Counted from the stretch's first letter, positions 35,701 through 44,885 are shown. The stretch is DNA of 64,000 bases from Tamlana sp. I1 (GCF_015355625.1 NZ_JACLAF010000003.1:62001-126000); one strand, 5' to 3'. The notes: generated from the sequence alone by a model not told the origin. Program-made: numbers and translations.

Positions 35701-35878
35701 TGTAGTTATTAATCCCCGAAGCGAAACTTTTATTATTGATTACAAAACAGGACTTGAAGACAAAAAACATGCACAACAATTGCAGCTGTATCAAGATGTT
35801 TTAGAAACGATGAAATTAACCGTAAAAAAGAAGATTCTTGTATATATAAATGATGATATTTTGGTAAAAGATGTTTAA
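32747..35878 (+). CDS. AddA/RecB-like UvrD-family helicase-nuclease
   Basis: A ~1043-residue recombination repair protein. Helicase motifs: Walker A NASAGSGKTYTLV (~9-21), TFTNKAVAEMKERI, the DEFQDT Walker B, GDAKQAIYRWRGG and the MTIHKSKGLEFPVV and YVALTRAVEQLYV motifs. The C-terminus ends in a PD-(D/E)XK nuclease (RPDRVVI, FIIDYKTG, QLQLYQDVL). The ATG at 32747 is preferred over a distant TTG. This is the AddA half of an AddAB-type double-strand break processing enzyme. The partner gene begins 2.8 kb further on, with kbl and an OmpA gene between. Confidence 0.88.
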   Translation: MQATLPFTIYNASAGSGKTYTLVKEYLKILFQSPYRDQFKRILAITFTNKAVAEMKERIIETLKKFSNPDVLQANDSMFQSICDELQIEPEILHEKSKSLLNHIIHNYAAFDISTIDGFTHKLIRTFAHDLKLPLNFEVELDQESLLYEAVDSLITKAGTDAELTRILVDFALEKADDDKSWDVSFDFNKIAKLLTNENDIPFIEKLKDKSLDDFKILKKQLIEELKSTEVSIVNCAQNILTLIENSGLEFKDFSGGYLPKYFQKLAESNFDANYGAKWQEDIESSTLYPKRVSSETASVIEGIQPQIASAFNQSKQLVFHLKFLKAFYKNITPLSVLNVINKELNDLKEAQNKMLISEFNAIISTEIKEQPTPFIYERIGEKFKHYFIDEFQDTSVMQWQNLIPLLDNSLSAQGGSAMLVGDAKQAIYRWRGGKAEQFIGLFNKDNPFHIEKQVENLPSNFRSFKEVVDFNNGLFQFLAHQVFKHDDYQILYQNASQNITQDQDGYVELSFLDIEKEDDRDEIFPEITLEKINNCLENGFELKEICVLVRKKKEGVAVANYLSQHNIPIISSETLLINNAPEVTFITNVLALLIQPKNDEIKIKVLNFLTAHFQIEDKHDFFIKHINLSISDLFEALEAFDVHVSGASLMELPLYDLAETLVRTFNLVDKSNAYIQFFLDIIHDFSQKKGSDISGFLDYFDKKKENLSIISPKGQNAVQIMTIHKSKGLEFPVVIFPYADLDIYREIEPKEWFKIDEEKYHGLTHTLLNYSKDFEHYGDEGLAIFNRHQAEQELDNINLLYVALTRAVEQLYVISTKDISAKGEINSKRYSGLLINYLQHLGLWNNSELCYYFGNQKKSSEKTENIKETEFQQEFISTAKEDHNIKVVTKSGLLWDTNQQEAIEKGNLIHDIMSKIITKDDVDAVIQEYLKSAIINSEQADRLKLTVLQIVTHPELETFYTSNNTVYNERDIITKTGVIFRPDRVVINPRSETFIIDYKTGLEDKKHAQQLQLYQDVLETMKLTVKKKILVYINDDILVKDV

Positions 35879-35899
35879 TTTTACGAAAATTTCATCAAA

Positions 35900-37093
35900 A
35901 TGTACGGAAAACTGAAAAATCATCTTTTAGAGCGCATTCAAGACATTAAAAATAACGGACTTTATAAAGAAGAACGTATTATAACATCTGCTCAGGGCGC
36001 CGAGATTACATTAAATACTGGCGAAACTGTTTTAAACTTTTGTGCTAATAATTATTTAGGACTATCGGCACATCCCGAAGTTATTCAAGCAGCTAAAGAC
36101 ACGATGGACACTCACGGGTTTGGAATGAGTTCGGTTAGGTTTATTTGTGGAACACAAGATATTCATAAAGAATTAGAAGAAAAGATAGCTGATTTCTATC
36201 AAACAGAAGACACCATATTATATGCTGCAGCATTTGATGCCAACGGCGGTGTATTCGAACCTTTATTAGGCGCTGAAGATGCTATTATTTCCGATTCTCT
36301 AAATCATGCATCTATTATAGATGGTGTGCGTTTATGTAAAGCAGCACGATATCGGTACAATAATAATGACATGGCCGATTTGGAAAAACAACTTATCGCT
36401 GCAAATGAAAACGGTGCGCGTTTTAAAATAATAGTAACAGATGGCGTATTTTCTATGGATGGACTGGTTGCTCCATTAGATAAAATTTGCGATTTGGCCG
36501 ATAAATATGAAGCCTTAGTGATGATTGACGAATGTCACGCTGCAGGTTTTATAGGAAAAACAGGTCGTGGCACGCTTGAAGAAAAAAATGTGCTTAACCG
36601 TATCGACATTATAACAGGCACTTTAGGTAAAGCCTTGGGCGGTGCTATGGGTGGCTACACCACTGGGAAAAAAGAAATTATCGATTTATTACGTCAATTA
36701 TCAAGACCTTATTTATTCTCTAATTCACTCGCACCTGCTATTGTTGGAGCTTCTATTAAAGTTTTTGATATGCTAGCGAACAACACAGAATTAAGAGATA
36801 CCTTAGAATGGAATACCAATTATTTCAAAAAAGGAATGATAAATGCTGGTTTCGACATCATAAATGGCGATTCTGCCATAGTTCCTGTTATGTTATATGA
36901 TGCAAAATTGGCTCAAAATATGTCAAATTTACTTTTAAAAGAGGGAATTTATGTCATTGGATTCTTTTTTCCGGTAGTTCCAAAAGAAAAAGCAAGAATA
37001 CGAGTACAATTATCTGCAGCACACACGCAAGTCCAATTAGATAAGGCAATTAGCGCATTTGTAAGAGTTGGTAAGCACTTAAAAATTATTTAA
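35900..37093 (+). CDS. kbl: Glycine C-acetyltransferase
   Basis: PLP enzyme of the alpha-oxoamine synthase family that makes 2-amino-3-oxobutyrate from glycine and acetyl-CoA (reversible), part of threonine breakdown. The PLP lysine is Lys244 in [31 protein letters not shown] has the Asp210/His213 pair. The Kbl-type [10 protein letters not shown] segment and the C-terminal IRVQLSAAH support the assignment over BioF. At 397 residues it is full length. It begins 21 bases after the AddA-like gene, probably in the same transcript. No threonine dehydrogenase gene is nearby. Confidence 0.93.
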   Translation: MYGKLKNHLLERIQDIKNNGLYKEERIITSAQGAEITLNTGETVLNFCANNYLGLSAHPEVIQAAKDTMDTHGFGMSSVRFICGTQDIHKELEEKIADFYQTEDTILYAAAFDANGGVFEPLLGAEDAIISDSLNHASIIDGVRLCKAARYRYNNNDMADLEKQLIAANENGARFKIIVTDGVFSMDGLVAPLDKICDLADKYEALVMIDECHAAGFIGKTGRGTLEEKNVLNRIDIITGTLGKALGGAMGGYTTGKKEIIDLLRQLSRPYLFSNSLAPAIVGASIKVFDMLANNTELRDTLEWNTNYFKKGMINAGFDIINGDSAIVPVMLYDAKLAQNMSNLLLKEGIYVIGFFFPVVPKEKARIRVQLSAAHTQVQLDKAISAFVRVGKHLKII

Positions 37094-37169
37094 ACTGAAT
37101 CTGAACAAGCATTTAACAATGTGCAAAGTAGTAACGCAGATTGTAATATCTTAAATATTTTTATATATT

Positions 37170-37177
37170 TATCTTTG
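37170..37177 (+). promoter_or_regulatory. -7 box TATCTTTG of the OmpA gene
   Basis: An exact TAnnTTTG match in the 146-base gap after kbl; the nearest TTG is 26 bp upstream, longer than usual. The leader would be ~57 bases long. Confidence 0.45.
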
Positions 37178-37239
37178 TTAATAACAATTAACAACTTACT
37201 TTTGTTTACAATTAACACTTAAAAATTAAACTTTTGAAT

Positions 37240-38589
37240 ATGAAAAATCTTAGCAGATTATTGTTCGCTATGTTGCTTGTACTTGTTTGTAGCAACGTAA
37301 ATGCGCAAGACAAAAACAACCCATGGCAAGTTACCATTGGAGTAAACGCAGTTGACTTTTACCCAGTAGGAGAAGATTACCCTCAAGGTGAGTACTTTGA
37401 CGAATACTTTAATGCCACAGATCACTGGAACATTTTACCTTCTTTATCAACAATCTCTGTATCTAAATACTTAGGTCACGGTATTACTTTTGGTGTAGCA
37501 GGATCATTAAACAAAATCGACAAATTTGGTGATGAGTCTGTTGATGATTGGTCTTATTACGGAGTTGATGGTACAATTAAGTACAACTTTTTAGATGGTA
37601 CAACTATCGATCCATTTATTGGACTTGGTGGTGGTTACACTTGGGTTGACGAAATTGGTGCTGGTACTGTAAATGGTACTGTAGGTCTTAACGTATGGTT
37701 TAGCGAAAACATTGGTTTAACGCTTCAATCAGCTTACAAACATGCATTCGAAGATTACTTATCTTCTCACTTCCAACACACTGCTGGTATCTCTATCCGT
37801 TTTGGTGGAGCTGATACTGATGGTGATGGTGTTTACGATAAAGATGATGCTTGTCCTCACGTAGCTGGATTAAAAGAATTCAACGGTTGTCCAGATGCTG
37901 ACGGTGATGGTATCCAAGATAGCGAAGATGACTGTCCTAACGAAGCTGGTTTAGCTGAGTTTAATGGTTGTCCTGATACTGACGGTGATGGTATCTCTGA
38001 TAAAGATGATGCTTGTCCTACTGTAGCTGGAATCAAAGCTTTAAACGGTTGTCCAGATGCTGACGGTGACGGTGTTGCTGATGGTGATGATAAATGTCCA
38101 AATGTTGCAGGTCCTGCAGCTAACAGCGGATGTCCTTGGCCAGATACTGACGGTGATGGTGTATTAGATAAAGATGATAGATGTCCAGATCAACCTGGTA
38201 CTGTTGCTAACAACGGTTGTCCAGAACTTTCTGAAGCTGTACAAAAATCATTAAATGCTTACGCTAAAACGATCTTATTTGATACTGGTAAATCAACTAT
38301 CAAATCTCACTCAGCTGAAGTATTACAAAACATTACAGATATCTTAAAAGAGTATCCAAATTCTAAATTTACTGTAGAAGGTCACACTGACAGCGTTGGT
38401 TCTGCATCTTCAAACCTTAAATTATCAGAATCTAGAGCTCATGCTGTGAAAAAATACTTAGAAAACAATGGTATAGATGGATCTAGATTATCTGCAAAAG
38501 GATACGGAGAGTCTAAACCAATCGATTCTAACAAAACTCGTGCTGGTAGAGCAAATAACAGACGTGTTGAAATTAACTTAGTAAAGTAA
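37240..38589 (+). CDS. OmpA-family outer-membrane protein with thrombospondin type 3 repeats
   Basis: About 449 residues; ATG at 37240 ([17 protein letters not shown]...), with signal cleavage after NVNAQ. Residues ~25-190 form an eight-strand-like beta barrel. Five calcium-binding TSP3 repeats ([15 protein letters not shown] type) span ~190-330. An OmpA/Pal-type peptidoglycan-binding domain closes the protein ([35 protein letters not shown]). Such proteins tie the outer membrane to the cell wall and are abundant; codon use is visibly biased toward common codons, which fits high expression. It ends at a strong terminator. Confidence 0.92.
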   Translation: MKNLSRLLFAMLLVLVCSNVNAQDKNNPWQVTIGVNAVDFYPVGEDYPQGEYFDEYFNATDHWNILPSLSTISVSKYLGHGITFGVAGSLNKIDKFGDESVDDWSYYGVDGTIKYNFLDGTTIDPFIGLGGGYTWVDEIGAGTVNGTVGLNVWFSENIGLTLQSAYKHAFEDYLSSHFQHTAGISIRFGGADTDGDGVYDKDDACPHVAGLKEFNGCPDADGDGIQDSEDDCPNEAGLAEFNGCPDTDGDGISDKDDACPTVAGIKALNGCPDADGDGVADGDDKCPNVAGPAANSGCPWPDTDGDGVLDKDDRCPDQPGTVANNGCPELSEAVQKSLNAYAKTILFDTGKSTIKSHSAEVLQNITDILKEYPNSKFTVEGHTDSVGSASSNLKLSESRAHAVKKYLENNGIDGSRLSAKGYGESKPIDSNKTRAGRANNRRVEINLVK

Positions 38590-38623
38590 TTATAAGCTTT
38601 AAAAAGTTTTAAAATACATTAAG

Positions 38624-38656
38624 AAAAACGCTTCGGATATCCGAAGCGTTTTTTAT
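38624..38656 (+). terminator. Intrinsic terminator of the OmpA gene
   Basis: A palindromic stem centred on GGATATCC, with arms AAAAACGCTTCGG and its complement and a T6 tract. It ends only 10 bases before the AddB-like ATG. Confidence 0.9.
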
Positions 38657-38665
38657 TTTTATAAA

Positions 38666-41419
38666 ATGACAACATTCATTTTTGATGTATTACAGGATTT
38701 ACAAAAAAGTAAAACTTCCTTTTCAGAATTAACCTTTGTATTGCCAAGTAAACGGGCTGGCGTCTTTTTAAAACACCAACTGCCACAGGTTATAGAAGAA
38801 ACCCTATTTGCTCCTAGAATTATTAGTATTGAAGAATTTGTTGAAGAGTTATCTGAACTTAAAAGTATTTCGAATACCGAATTACTCTTTGAATTTTATA
38901 ATTCTTACCTGCAAATAACCACTGAAGGCGAAGTTGATTCCTTCGAGACCTTTTCTAAATGGGCACAAATACTACTTCAAGATTTTAATGAAATTGATCG
39001 TTATCTAATTCCACAGAAACATATATTTGGATATCTAGCAGACATTGAAGATTTGAAACATTGGTCGTTAGAGGAACCCATAACAGAATTCGTCAAAAAT
39101 TATTTAATATTTTGGCATAAGCTGTTTGACTATTACAACCATTTTACCAAACACCTAAAAGCCAACAAAATGGGCTATCAAGGTTTAATTTACAGAGAAG
39201 CTGCTGGGAAGATTGACACCTATATAAAAAACAACACCAAGACTCAACATGTATTTTTAGGTTTTAATGCTTTAAATACTGCCGAAGAAATTATAATACA
39301 AGCATTGCTTGAAAACAATTTAGCTAAAATCTATTGGGATATTGATAAGGTTTTTATTGAAAATAAATTACACGATGCTGCGTTGTTTACTAGGCAACAC
39401 AAAAACAAATGGAATTTCTTTAAAAACAATCCCTTTGAATGGATTACGAACAACTATTCCGAGCCCAAAAAGATTTCAATATTTGGTGTTCCAAAGAATA
39501 TCGGACAAGCAAAATATATAGGTACGCTTTTAAAAGATTTAGAGAAGAAGGATGCTGCGCTTCAAAATACAGCTGTAGTTTTAGGGGATGAAAACCTACT
39601 AATTCCTGTTTTAAATGCCATACCTAATACGGTTAATGCCTTGAACATTACGATGGGATTTCCGCTAAAGTCGATTCCGTTAGCATCATTGTTTGACACG
39701 CTTTTTAATCTACATAAAAGCAATTCGAAATCATTTTACTTTAAAGACATTGTTAAAATTATATCGCATCCATTTATAAGACCACTGTTCTTAGTAGATG
39801 AGATGGATTATGCCAATATTTTAATAGAAACTATAGACAGCAACAATCTGGTTTACCTTAGTGTAAAACGTTTAAAAGAAATGGCTCCACATTCTGAAGC
39901 TGTTCTAGATTACCTGTTTTCAGACTGGAACACTTCTATTGAAAAGGCATTAAACAACTGCTTTAAACTCATTTTAGCCATTAAAGAAAGCTTAGATAAA
40001 AACACCGAATCGCAGCTCCTTTCGTTAGAATACTTATTCCGATTTAATGAACTATTTAACGAACTTTCTAATTTAAATTCAACCCATAAACACATTAAAG
40101 ATGTTTCAACATTGTATAGTGTTTATAAAGAACTACTAAGTTCGGAATCCTTAGATTTTCAAGGAGAACCCCTTGAAGGTTTACAAATTATGGGTATGTT
40201 GGAATCCCGTGTTTTAGATTTTGAAACCGTTATTATTTCATCGGTAAATGAAGGTATTTTACCATCGGGAAAAAGCAATAATTCTTTTATTCCTTTTGAT
40301 GTAAAAATTGAGAACAAACTCCCCACTTATAAAGAAAAAGATGCGGTTTATACTTATCACTTTTACAGACTTTTACAGCGTGCCAAAAATGTGTTTATTC
40401 TTTATAACACCGAAGCTGATGTACTTACAGGTGGTGAAAAAAGTAGATTTATTACACAGTTAGAACTTGAAAAAATACACGAAATAAATCATCAAATTAT
40501 TGCGCCACAAGTACCCATTATCGAACCTTCTCTAACTGTTGTTAAAAAAACAGAAGACTTAAATACAGCCCTTATAAAACTGGCTAGCGAAGGGTTTTCA
40601 CCTTCATCGCTAACTAATTACATGCGAAATCCTATTGATTTTTATTATCAAAAGATTTTAAAAATTAGAGACCATAATGATGTTGAAGAAACTGTTGCTG
40701 CAAATACCTTAGGAACCGTAGTACATAATACGCTTGAAGATTTTTATAAACCATTAATTGGTAATCTTATTAATGTTGAAATTATTAATGCATTAAAACC
40801 GAAAATTGAAGAACGCGTTGGGTATCATTTCAAAAAAGAATATAAAGAAGGTGATATAACAAAAGGTAAAAACCTCATCATTTCTGAGATTGCTAAGCGT
40901 TACGTTTTAAATTTTTTAGACCTTGAAATTAAAAGTTTAAAAGCGGGTGATGTTATTAAAATTTTAGCCATTGAAGCCGATAACGATGTACAAATTACAA
41001 TACCTGAATTGGATTTTCCGGTGAAATTAAGAGGTAAAGTAGATCGTGTTGATGAGTGTAACGGTATTATCAGAATCATCGATTATAAAACAGGTAAAGT
41101 TGATCAAAACCAAGTGGAAATTATAAATTGGGAAGACCTTACGTCAGATTATAAAAAATTCAGCAAAAGCTTTCAAATTCTAGCTTATGCGTATATGATG
41201 CAGCAATCGAATCAATTAAAATTACCCATAGAGGCAGGCATTATTTCATTTAAAAATTTAAGTTCTGGATTTTTAAAATTTGCTAAAAAAGAAAGTTCAA
41301 AAGGTAAAAAAATGACTTTAATTACAGAGGAGACGCTTGCTGCATTCGAAATAGAACTGAAAAACCTCATCCTGGAAATTTGTAACCCTCAGGTTGATTT
41401 TACCGAAAAAGAAGTCTGA
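38666..41419 (+). CDS. AddB-like PD-(D/E)XK nuclease family protein
   Basis: 917 residues, the presumed partner of the AddA-like protein. The N-terminal LPSKRAGVFLKHQL recalls AddB-type inactivated helicase domains without a true Walker A. The C-terminal nuclease is visible as LTNYMRNPIDFYYQKIL, LGTVVHNTLEDF, GKVDRVDE, IRIIDYKTGKVD and FQILAYAYM. The Cys residues that bind a 4Fe-4S cluster in Bacillus AddB are absent: Asn stands where the first Cys is expected (MRNPIDF). The gene starts 10 bases after the OmpA terminator, so expression requires readthrough or a promoter overlapping it. The ATG of the next gene is one base after the stop. Confidence 0.82.
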   Translation: MTTFIFDVLQDLQKSKTSFSELTFVLPSKRAGVFLKHQLPQVIEETLFAPRIISIEEFVEELSELKSISNTELLFEFYNSYLQITTEGEVDSFETFSKWAQILLQDFNEIDRYLIPQKHIFGYLADIEDLKHWSLEEPITEFVKNYLIFWHKLFDYYNHFTKHLKANKMGYQGLIYREAAGKIDTYIKNNTKTQHVFLGFNALNTAEEIIIQALLENNLAKIYWDIDKVFIENKLHDAALFTRQHKNKWNFFKNNPFEWITNNYSEPKKISIFGVPKNIGQAKYIGTLLKDLEKKDAALQNTAVVLGDENLLIPVLNAIPNTVNALNITMGFPLKSIPLASLFDTLFNLHKSNSKSFYFKDIVKIISHPFIRPLFLVDEMDYANILIETIDSNNLVYLSVKRLKEMAPHSEAVLDYLFSDWNTSIEKALNNCFKLILAIKESLDKNTESQLLSLEYLFRFNELFNELSNLNSTHKHIKDVSTLYSVYKELLSSESLDFQGEPLEGLQIMGMLESRVLDFETVIISSVNEGILPSGKSNNSFIPFDVKIENKLPTYKEKDAVYTYHFYRLLQRAKNVFILYNTEADVLTGGEKSRFITQLELEKIHEINHQIIAPQVPIIEPSLTVVKKTEDLNTALIKLASEGFSPSSLTNYMRNPIDFYYQKILKIRDHNDVEETVAANTLGTVVHNTLEDFYKPLIGNLINVEIINALKPKIEERVGYHFKKEYKEGDITKGKNLIISEIAKRYVLNFLDLEIKSLKAGDVIKILAIEADNDVQITIPELDFPVKLRGKVDRVDECNGIIRIIDYKTGKVDQNQVEIINWEDLTSDYKKFSKSFQILAYAYMMQQSNQLKLPIEAGIISFKNLSSGFLKFAKKESSKGKKMTLITEETLAAFEIELKNLILEICNPQVDFTEKEV

Positions 41420-41420
41420 T

Positions 41421-42263
41421 ATGAAAATTATAAAAAATATAGTTGTTCCTGGAAGTCATAAAAAACCAATCGTAACCGATGTTTTTTATACTGAAAACAA
41501 TCAACCCAAACCCATTCTTATATTTTGTCATGGATACAAAGGCTTTAAAGATTGGGGTGCTTGGAATCTTATGGCTAAAGCCTTTGCAGATGCAGGATAT
41601 TTTTTTATTAAATTCAACTTTGCTTTTAATGGAGGTTCAGCCGAACAACCCATTGATTTTCCTGATTTAAAAGCCTTCGGACAAAACAACTATAGCAAAG
41701 AACTAGATGATTTAGAAACCATTATTAATTGGATTTGCACATATCACGAATTTAAAAATGAGGTTGATTTAAACAGCATCAATCTCATTGGACACAGCAG
41801 AGCCGGAGGAATTGTAACCATAACTGCTGAAGCCGACAACCGAATTAAAAAAGTGGTGAGCTTAGCAGGAGTGAGCAATTATTCAAACAGATATCCTATT
41901 GCTGGAGATGTGGAGCAATGGCAAAAAGACGGCGTGAAATATGTTGAAAACGGACGCACAAAACAACAAATGCCGCATTTTTATCAGTTTTATGAAGACT
42001 TCATTAAAAATGCAGAAAAACTTGATATAAAACGTGCCATTTCACATTTAAACAAGCCGTATTTAATTATTCATGGCGATGCAGATACAAGTGTTTTAAT
42101 TAAAGAAGCCCAACAACTACAGAGTTGGAAACCAGATAGTCAATTTATTACCATTGAAGGTGCAAATCATGTTTTTGGAGCTTCTCATCCTTGGGAGAAT
42201 ACAGAATTACCAAATCATTTAAAAACCGTCATTGAAACTACTTTGAAATTTCTTCAGCATTAA
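41421..42263 (+). CDS. Alpha/beta hydrolase (dienelactone hydrolase-like)
   Basis: About 280 residues with an alpha/beta-hydrolase fold: oxyanion segment IFCHGYKGFKDWGAW, nucleophile elbow IGHSRAGG (Ser), acid in IIHGDADTSV, and base in GANHVFG (His). Substrate unknown; many relatives are esterases or acyl-peptidase-like. The ATG at 41421 follows the AddB-like stop by one base, so translation is coupled; a start further upstream inside the AddB-like gene is unlikely. It is followed after 14 bases by glpD. Confidence 0.82.
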   Translation: MKIIKNIVVPGSHKKPIVTDVFYTENNQPKPILIFCHGYKGFKDWGAWNLMAKAFADAGYFFIKFNFAFNGGSAEQPIDFPDLKAFGQNNYSKELDDLETIINWICTYHEFKNEVDLNSINLIGHSRAGGIVTITAEADNRIKKVVSLAGVSNYSNRYPIAGDVEQWQKDGVKYVENGRTKQQMPHFYQFYEDFIKNAEKLDIKRAISHLNKPYLIIHGDADTSVLIKEAQQLQSWKPDSQFITIEGANHVFGASHPWENTELPNHLKTVIETTLKFLQH

Positions 42264-42277
42264 AAAATATAAAGTAT

Positions 42278-43957
42278 ATGCCCGAAACCAAATCAGATTT
42301 TTCTGTTTTAAACAGAGTGCATCAACTTGAAAAACTTCAAAATGAAGTCTTTGATTTAGCTATAATTGGTGGCGGAATTACAGGGGCTGGAATTGTTTTA
42401 GATGCGGCTTCAAGAGGTTTAAAAGTGTGCCTTATTGAAAAAAACGATTTTGCTTCAGGAACTAGCAACAAATCAACAAAGCTAATTCATGGCGGACTGC
42501 GGTATTTAAAGCAATTTGAGATTAGTTTGGTTCGCGAATCCGGATCGGAACGGGCCATTGTTCATAAACTTGCACCTCATTTAGTAATTCCCGAAAAAAT
42601 GCTTTTGCCTTTAAGTGAAGGGGGAACCTACGGACGAATAATGACAGCTATTGGATTGAAAGTTTACGATTTTTTAGCCGATGTACATGGTGAAGACAGC
42701 AGAATCATGCTAAGTAAAGCTGAAACATTAGATAAAGAACCTTTACTAAATGAAGACGTTATTCTTGGTGGCGGATTGTATGCAGAATACCGCACCGACG
42801 ATGCCCGATTAACTATTGAGATATTAAAAAAAGCAGCATCTTTTGGCGCTACCATTATAAATTATTGCGAAATGCAAGCCTTTAATTATGATGAAGATTC
42901 TAAAATTGAAAGTCTGAATTGTTACGATTATAATTCTGAAAGTCATCTCAAAATTAAAGCAAAGCACTACATTTCGGCTACAGGACCTTGGGTAGATTTA
43001 TTACGCACCAAAGACCATTCGATAAATGATAAGCATTTGCATTTAACCAAAGGTGTGCATCTTGTTTTTCCGCATAACAAACTGCCTATAAAACAATCTA
43101 TTTATTTTGATGTTGATGACGGTCGCATGATATTCGCCATTCCCAGAGGCCGCGTAACCTACGTAGGCACAACAGACACGACTTATTTAGGGAATAAAGA
43201 CCGTGTTGTAGCCACTAGAAAAGATGTAGATTATTTGTTAAATGCGATAAATAAGACCTTCCCGAAAGTGAATGTAACAGTGAATGATGTAGAATCAAAC
43301 TGGGCAGGATTACGACCGTTAATTCATCAAGACGATAAAGATCCTTCGGAGTTATCTCGAAAAGATGAATTATTCATTTCTAAAACGGGACTAATTTCTA
43401 TTGCTGGAGGCAAACTTACTGGTTATCGAAAAATGGCGCAACGTACTTTAGATGCTGTGATAAGCCAAATGAATTCTAGCGAAAAAAGCAGACTAAAATC
43501 ATCGCAAACCCAAAGCATTTCGTTGGTTAACCCTGCCTTTGAGAATTTTGATGCCGTTGAAAATTTTGAAAATGAATTAGAAGGCACATTGAAAGATTTG
43601 GGAATATCAGACCCTTATTTAGCTTGGTATTTATGCAGTAACTATGGAAAACAAGCTATAGATATTTTAAGTAAATCTGAAGATTTTAAAAACACAGATG
43701 CTTTAGAACGACTTATTCGTGCTGAACTTTGGTACTGCATTAACTTCGAAATGACACAGCGTTTAAGCGATTTTTTTGTGAGACGCACAGGCCGATTGTA
43801 TTTTGATATTTCGAGTATTCATAAATATCGCGATATCATATTAAAAGACTTTACAACTTATTTAAATTGGAATGCTAATCGTGTAGCTTCAGAAAACGAA
43901 AACTTAAATGTACTTATTCAAGATGCTACTACATTTTACGATGAAGAATTTAACTAA
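42278..43957 (+). CDS. glpD: FAD-dependent glycerol-3-phosphate dehydrogenase
   Basis: Oxidises sn-glycerol-3-phosphate to dihydroxyacetone phosphate and passes electrons to quinone, at the inner face of the membrane. The FAD-binding fold is at the N-terminus (DLAIIGGGITGAGIVLDAAS, ~27-46). The GlpD signatures are NKSTKLIHGGLRYLKQFE and PRGRVTYVGTTDT, and a C-terminal helical domain with WYCINFEMTQRLSDFFVRR follows. At 559 residues it is full length. It is the last gene of the rightward run; a hairpin beyond its stop suits the opposite strand better. Confidence 0.93.
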   Translation: MPETKSDFSVLNRVHQLEKLQNEVFDLAIIGGGITGAGIVLDAASRGLKVCLIEKNDFASGTSNKSTKLIHGGLRYLKQFEISLVRESGSERAIVHKLAPHLVIPEKMLLPLSEGGTYGRIMTAIGLKVYDFLADVHGEDSRIMLSKAETLDKEPLLNEDVILGGGLYAEYRTDDARLTIEILKKAASFGATIINYCEMQAFNYDEDSKIESLNCYDYNSESHLKIKAKHYISATGPWVDLLRTKDHSINDKHLHLTKGVHLVFPHNKLPIKQSIYFDVDDGRMIFAIPRGRVTYVGTTDTTYLGNKDRVVATRKDVDYLLNAINKTFPKVNVTVNDVESNWAGLRPLIHQDDKDPSELSRKDELFISKTGLISIAGGKLTGYRKMAQRTLDAVISQMNSSEKSRLKSSQTQSISLVNPAFENFDAVENFENELEGTLKDLGISDPYLAWYLCSNYGKQAIDILSKSEDFKNTDALERLIRAELWYCINFEMTQRLSDFFVRRTGRLYFDISSIHKYRDIILKDFTTYLNWNANRVASENENLNVLIQDATTFYDEEFN

Positions 43958-43975
43958 TCCGTATCCAATTAATAC

Positions 43976-44008
43976 CAAAAAAAGAAGGCAACGTAAAATT
44001 ACGCTGCC
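43976..44008 (-). terminator. Intrinsic terminator for leftward transcription
   Basis: A 10-bp stem GGCAGCGTAA/TTACGTTGCC in the minus-strand RNA (one G-U pair, two-base loop) followed by a U-rich tract (plus 43976-43986). In the plus direction the stem has a mismatch and no U tract, so it serves leftward transcripts. Confidence 0.7.
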
Positions 44009-44125
44009 CTCACACTTAAAAATCAAACTTCAATCTTGCTATTAATCTTGCTCCATTTCCGTTTAAAACTAATTAATCCCTTAAACTTAAAAACCTTTGT
44101 TATCTTAGCATTTCAGCTTTGATTA
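43976..44125 (-). ncRNA. Candidate ~150-nt RNA from an operator-type promoter
   Basis: A complete promoter module (44131-44180) points leftward at the terminator at 43976-44008. No reading frame longer than a few codons lies between. The candidate RNA contains TTTAAGGGATTAATT, which recurs at 46380-46394 and is complementary (one G-U) to the leader of the YtxH gene. It may also simply be the 3' end of the upstream two-gene transcript. Confidence 0.35.
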
Positions 44126-44130
44126 CAGTA

Positions 44131-44180
44131 CAAATTTACGACCGCTTTTCTGTTTATCTTGCGACATGTGGTGTCGTAAA
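44131..44180 (-). promoter_or_regulatory. Palindrome-plus--7 promoter module a
   Basis: Minus-strand TAAATTTG (plus 44131-44138), then 20 bp, then the dyad TTGCGACATGTGGTGTCGTA on the plus strand (44159-44178). No TTTG -33 element exists; the near half-site takes its place. Same geometry as modules b and c. It faces the ~150-nt candidate RNA. Confidence 0.6.
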
Positions 44181-44181
44181 T

Positions 44182-44421
44182 TTAAATGGTGTTCAAAATT
44201 ACTTTTATTAATCCCGCTTCTTCAGTAGACAACGATTCGCCCTTTATATGACTTAAAAGGTTAACCATTTTCTCAAAAGAGAATTCGGATATATGTTCCG
44301 CTTTAAAATCAATTTGAAGCAATAAATTTTTTAATGTTACGGCCGTATTCAATTCATCAAAATTGGGGCGCTCACTGTTTTGTATAACAGACTCTAATTC
44401 TGTAAGCTTATATAAAAGCAT
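44182..44421 (-). CDS. Small hypothetical protein (79 residues)
   Basis: Not recognised. It is predicted to be helical (YKLTELESVIQNSER, LKNLLLQIDFKAEHISEF, SFEKMVNLLSHIKG), without Cys, signal peptide or membrane helix. It lies 85 bases after the 81-residue gene on the same strand and probably shares its transcript from promoter module b. Its stop is one base from promoter module a. Confidence 0.5.
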   Translation of the reverse strand: MLLYKLTELESVIQNSERPNFDELNTAVTLKNLLLQIDFKAEHISEFSFEKMVNLLSHIKGESLSTEEAGLIKVILNTI

Positions 44422-44506
44422 AATCGCTATTGTTTTTTATAAAATCAACCATATCAAAATAGTCGACACTTGTATTTTATAAGTACATTTTCAATACAAA
44501 CCCTAC

Positions 44507-44752
44507 TTAAACTTTAGGACTTGTGGGTATGTAAACCAATTTATAATTGCCATCTTCTCTAAAATTTATAATCCATAGAATTAGTAAATATTGGGCACGT
44601 TCCAGAGAAATTAAAAACGAATTGGCTATAGAAGACTCGCAACCATAAACATCTTTTTTATTAATTTTAGCAAGCATATGTAGGTATAAAAAAACACTCT
44701 GCTCAAAAGCAGTGATTGGTCTATATTTATCACTTTTACCCTTTTTAGTCAT
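44507..44752 (-). CDS. Small hypothetical protein (81 residues)
   Basis: Not recognised. A mostly hydrophobic, aromatic-rich helical protein (FEQSVFLYLHMLAKIN, SFLISLERAQYLLILWIINFR) ending in a Lys/Pro-rich tail. It could be a small membrane-associated or tightly packed helical protein. The ATG at 44752 is 46 bases from the -7 box of promoter module b (plus 44798-44805). It is divergent from the XRE-type regulator and likely to be its target. Confidence 0.5.
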   Translation of the reverse strand: MTKKGKSDKYRPITAFEQSVFLYLHMLAKINKKDVYGCESSIANSFLISLERAQYLLILWIINFREDGNYKLVYIPTSPKV

Positions 44753-44797
44753 AGCTATTGGTATCTTGAAAGCTTTTTAAAGCCTCATTTAATGATA

Positions 44798-44847
44798 CAA
44801 ATGTACTTGTAAGGAAGGATTATTGTTGCGACATGAAATGTCGTAGG
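44798..44847 (-). promoter_or_regulatory. Palindrome-plus--7 promoter module b
   Basis: Minus-strand TACATTTG (plus 44798-44805), 20 bp, then the dyad TTGCGACATGAAATGTCGTA (44826-44845). It drives the 81- and 79-residue genes leftward. The dyad is also 39 bases upstream of the regulator's ATG, so it may mediate autoregulation. Confidence 0.65.
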
Positions 44848-44885
44848 AATAATTTGGTTATATTTATTGAACATTTTTAATTTTA

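Noticed and set aside
37801-38220. Repeats in the OmpA gene as a DNA tandem repeat or CRISPR-like array
   Set aside because: They encode TSP3 calcium-binding repeats and vary at the DNA level; no identical spacer structure.
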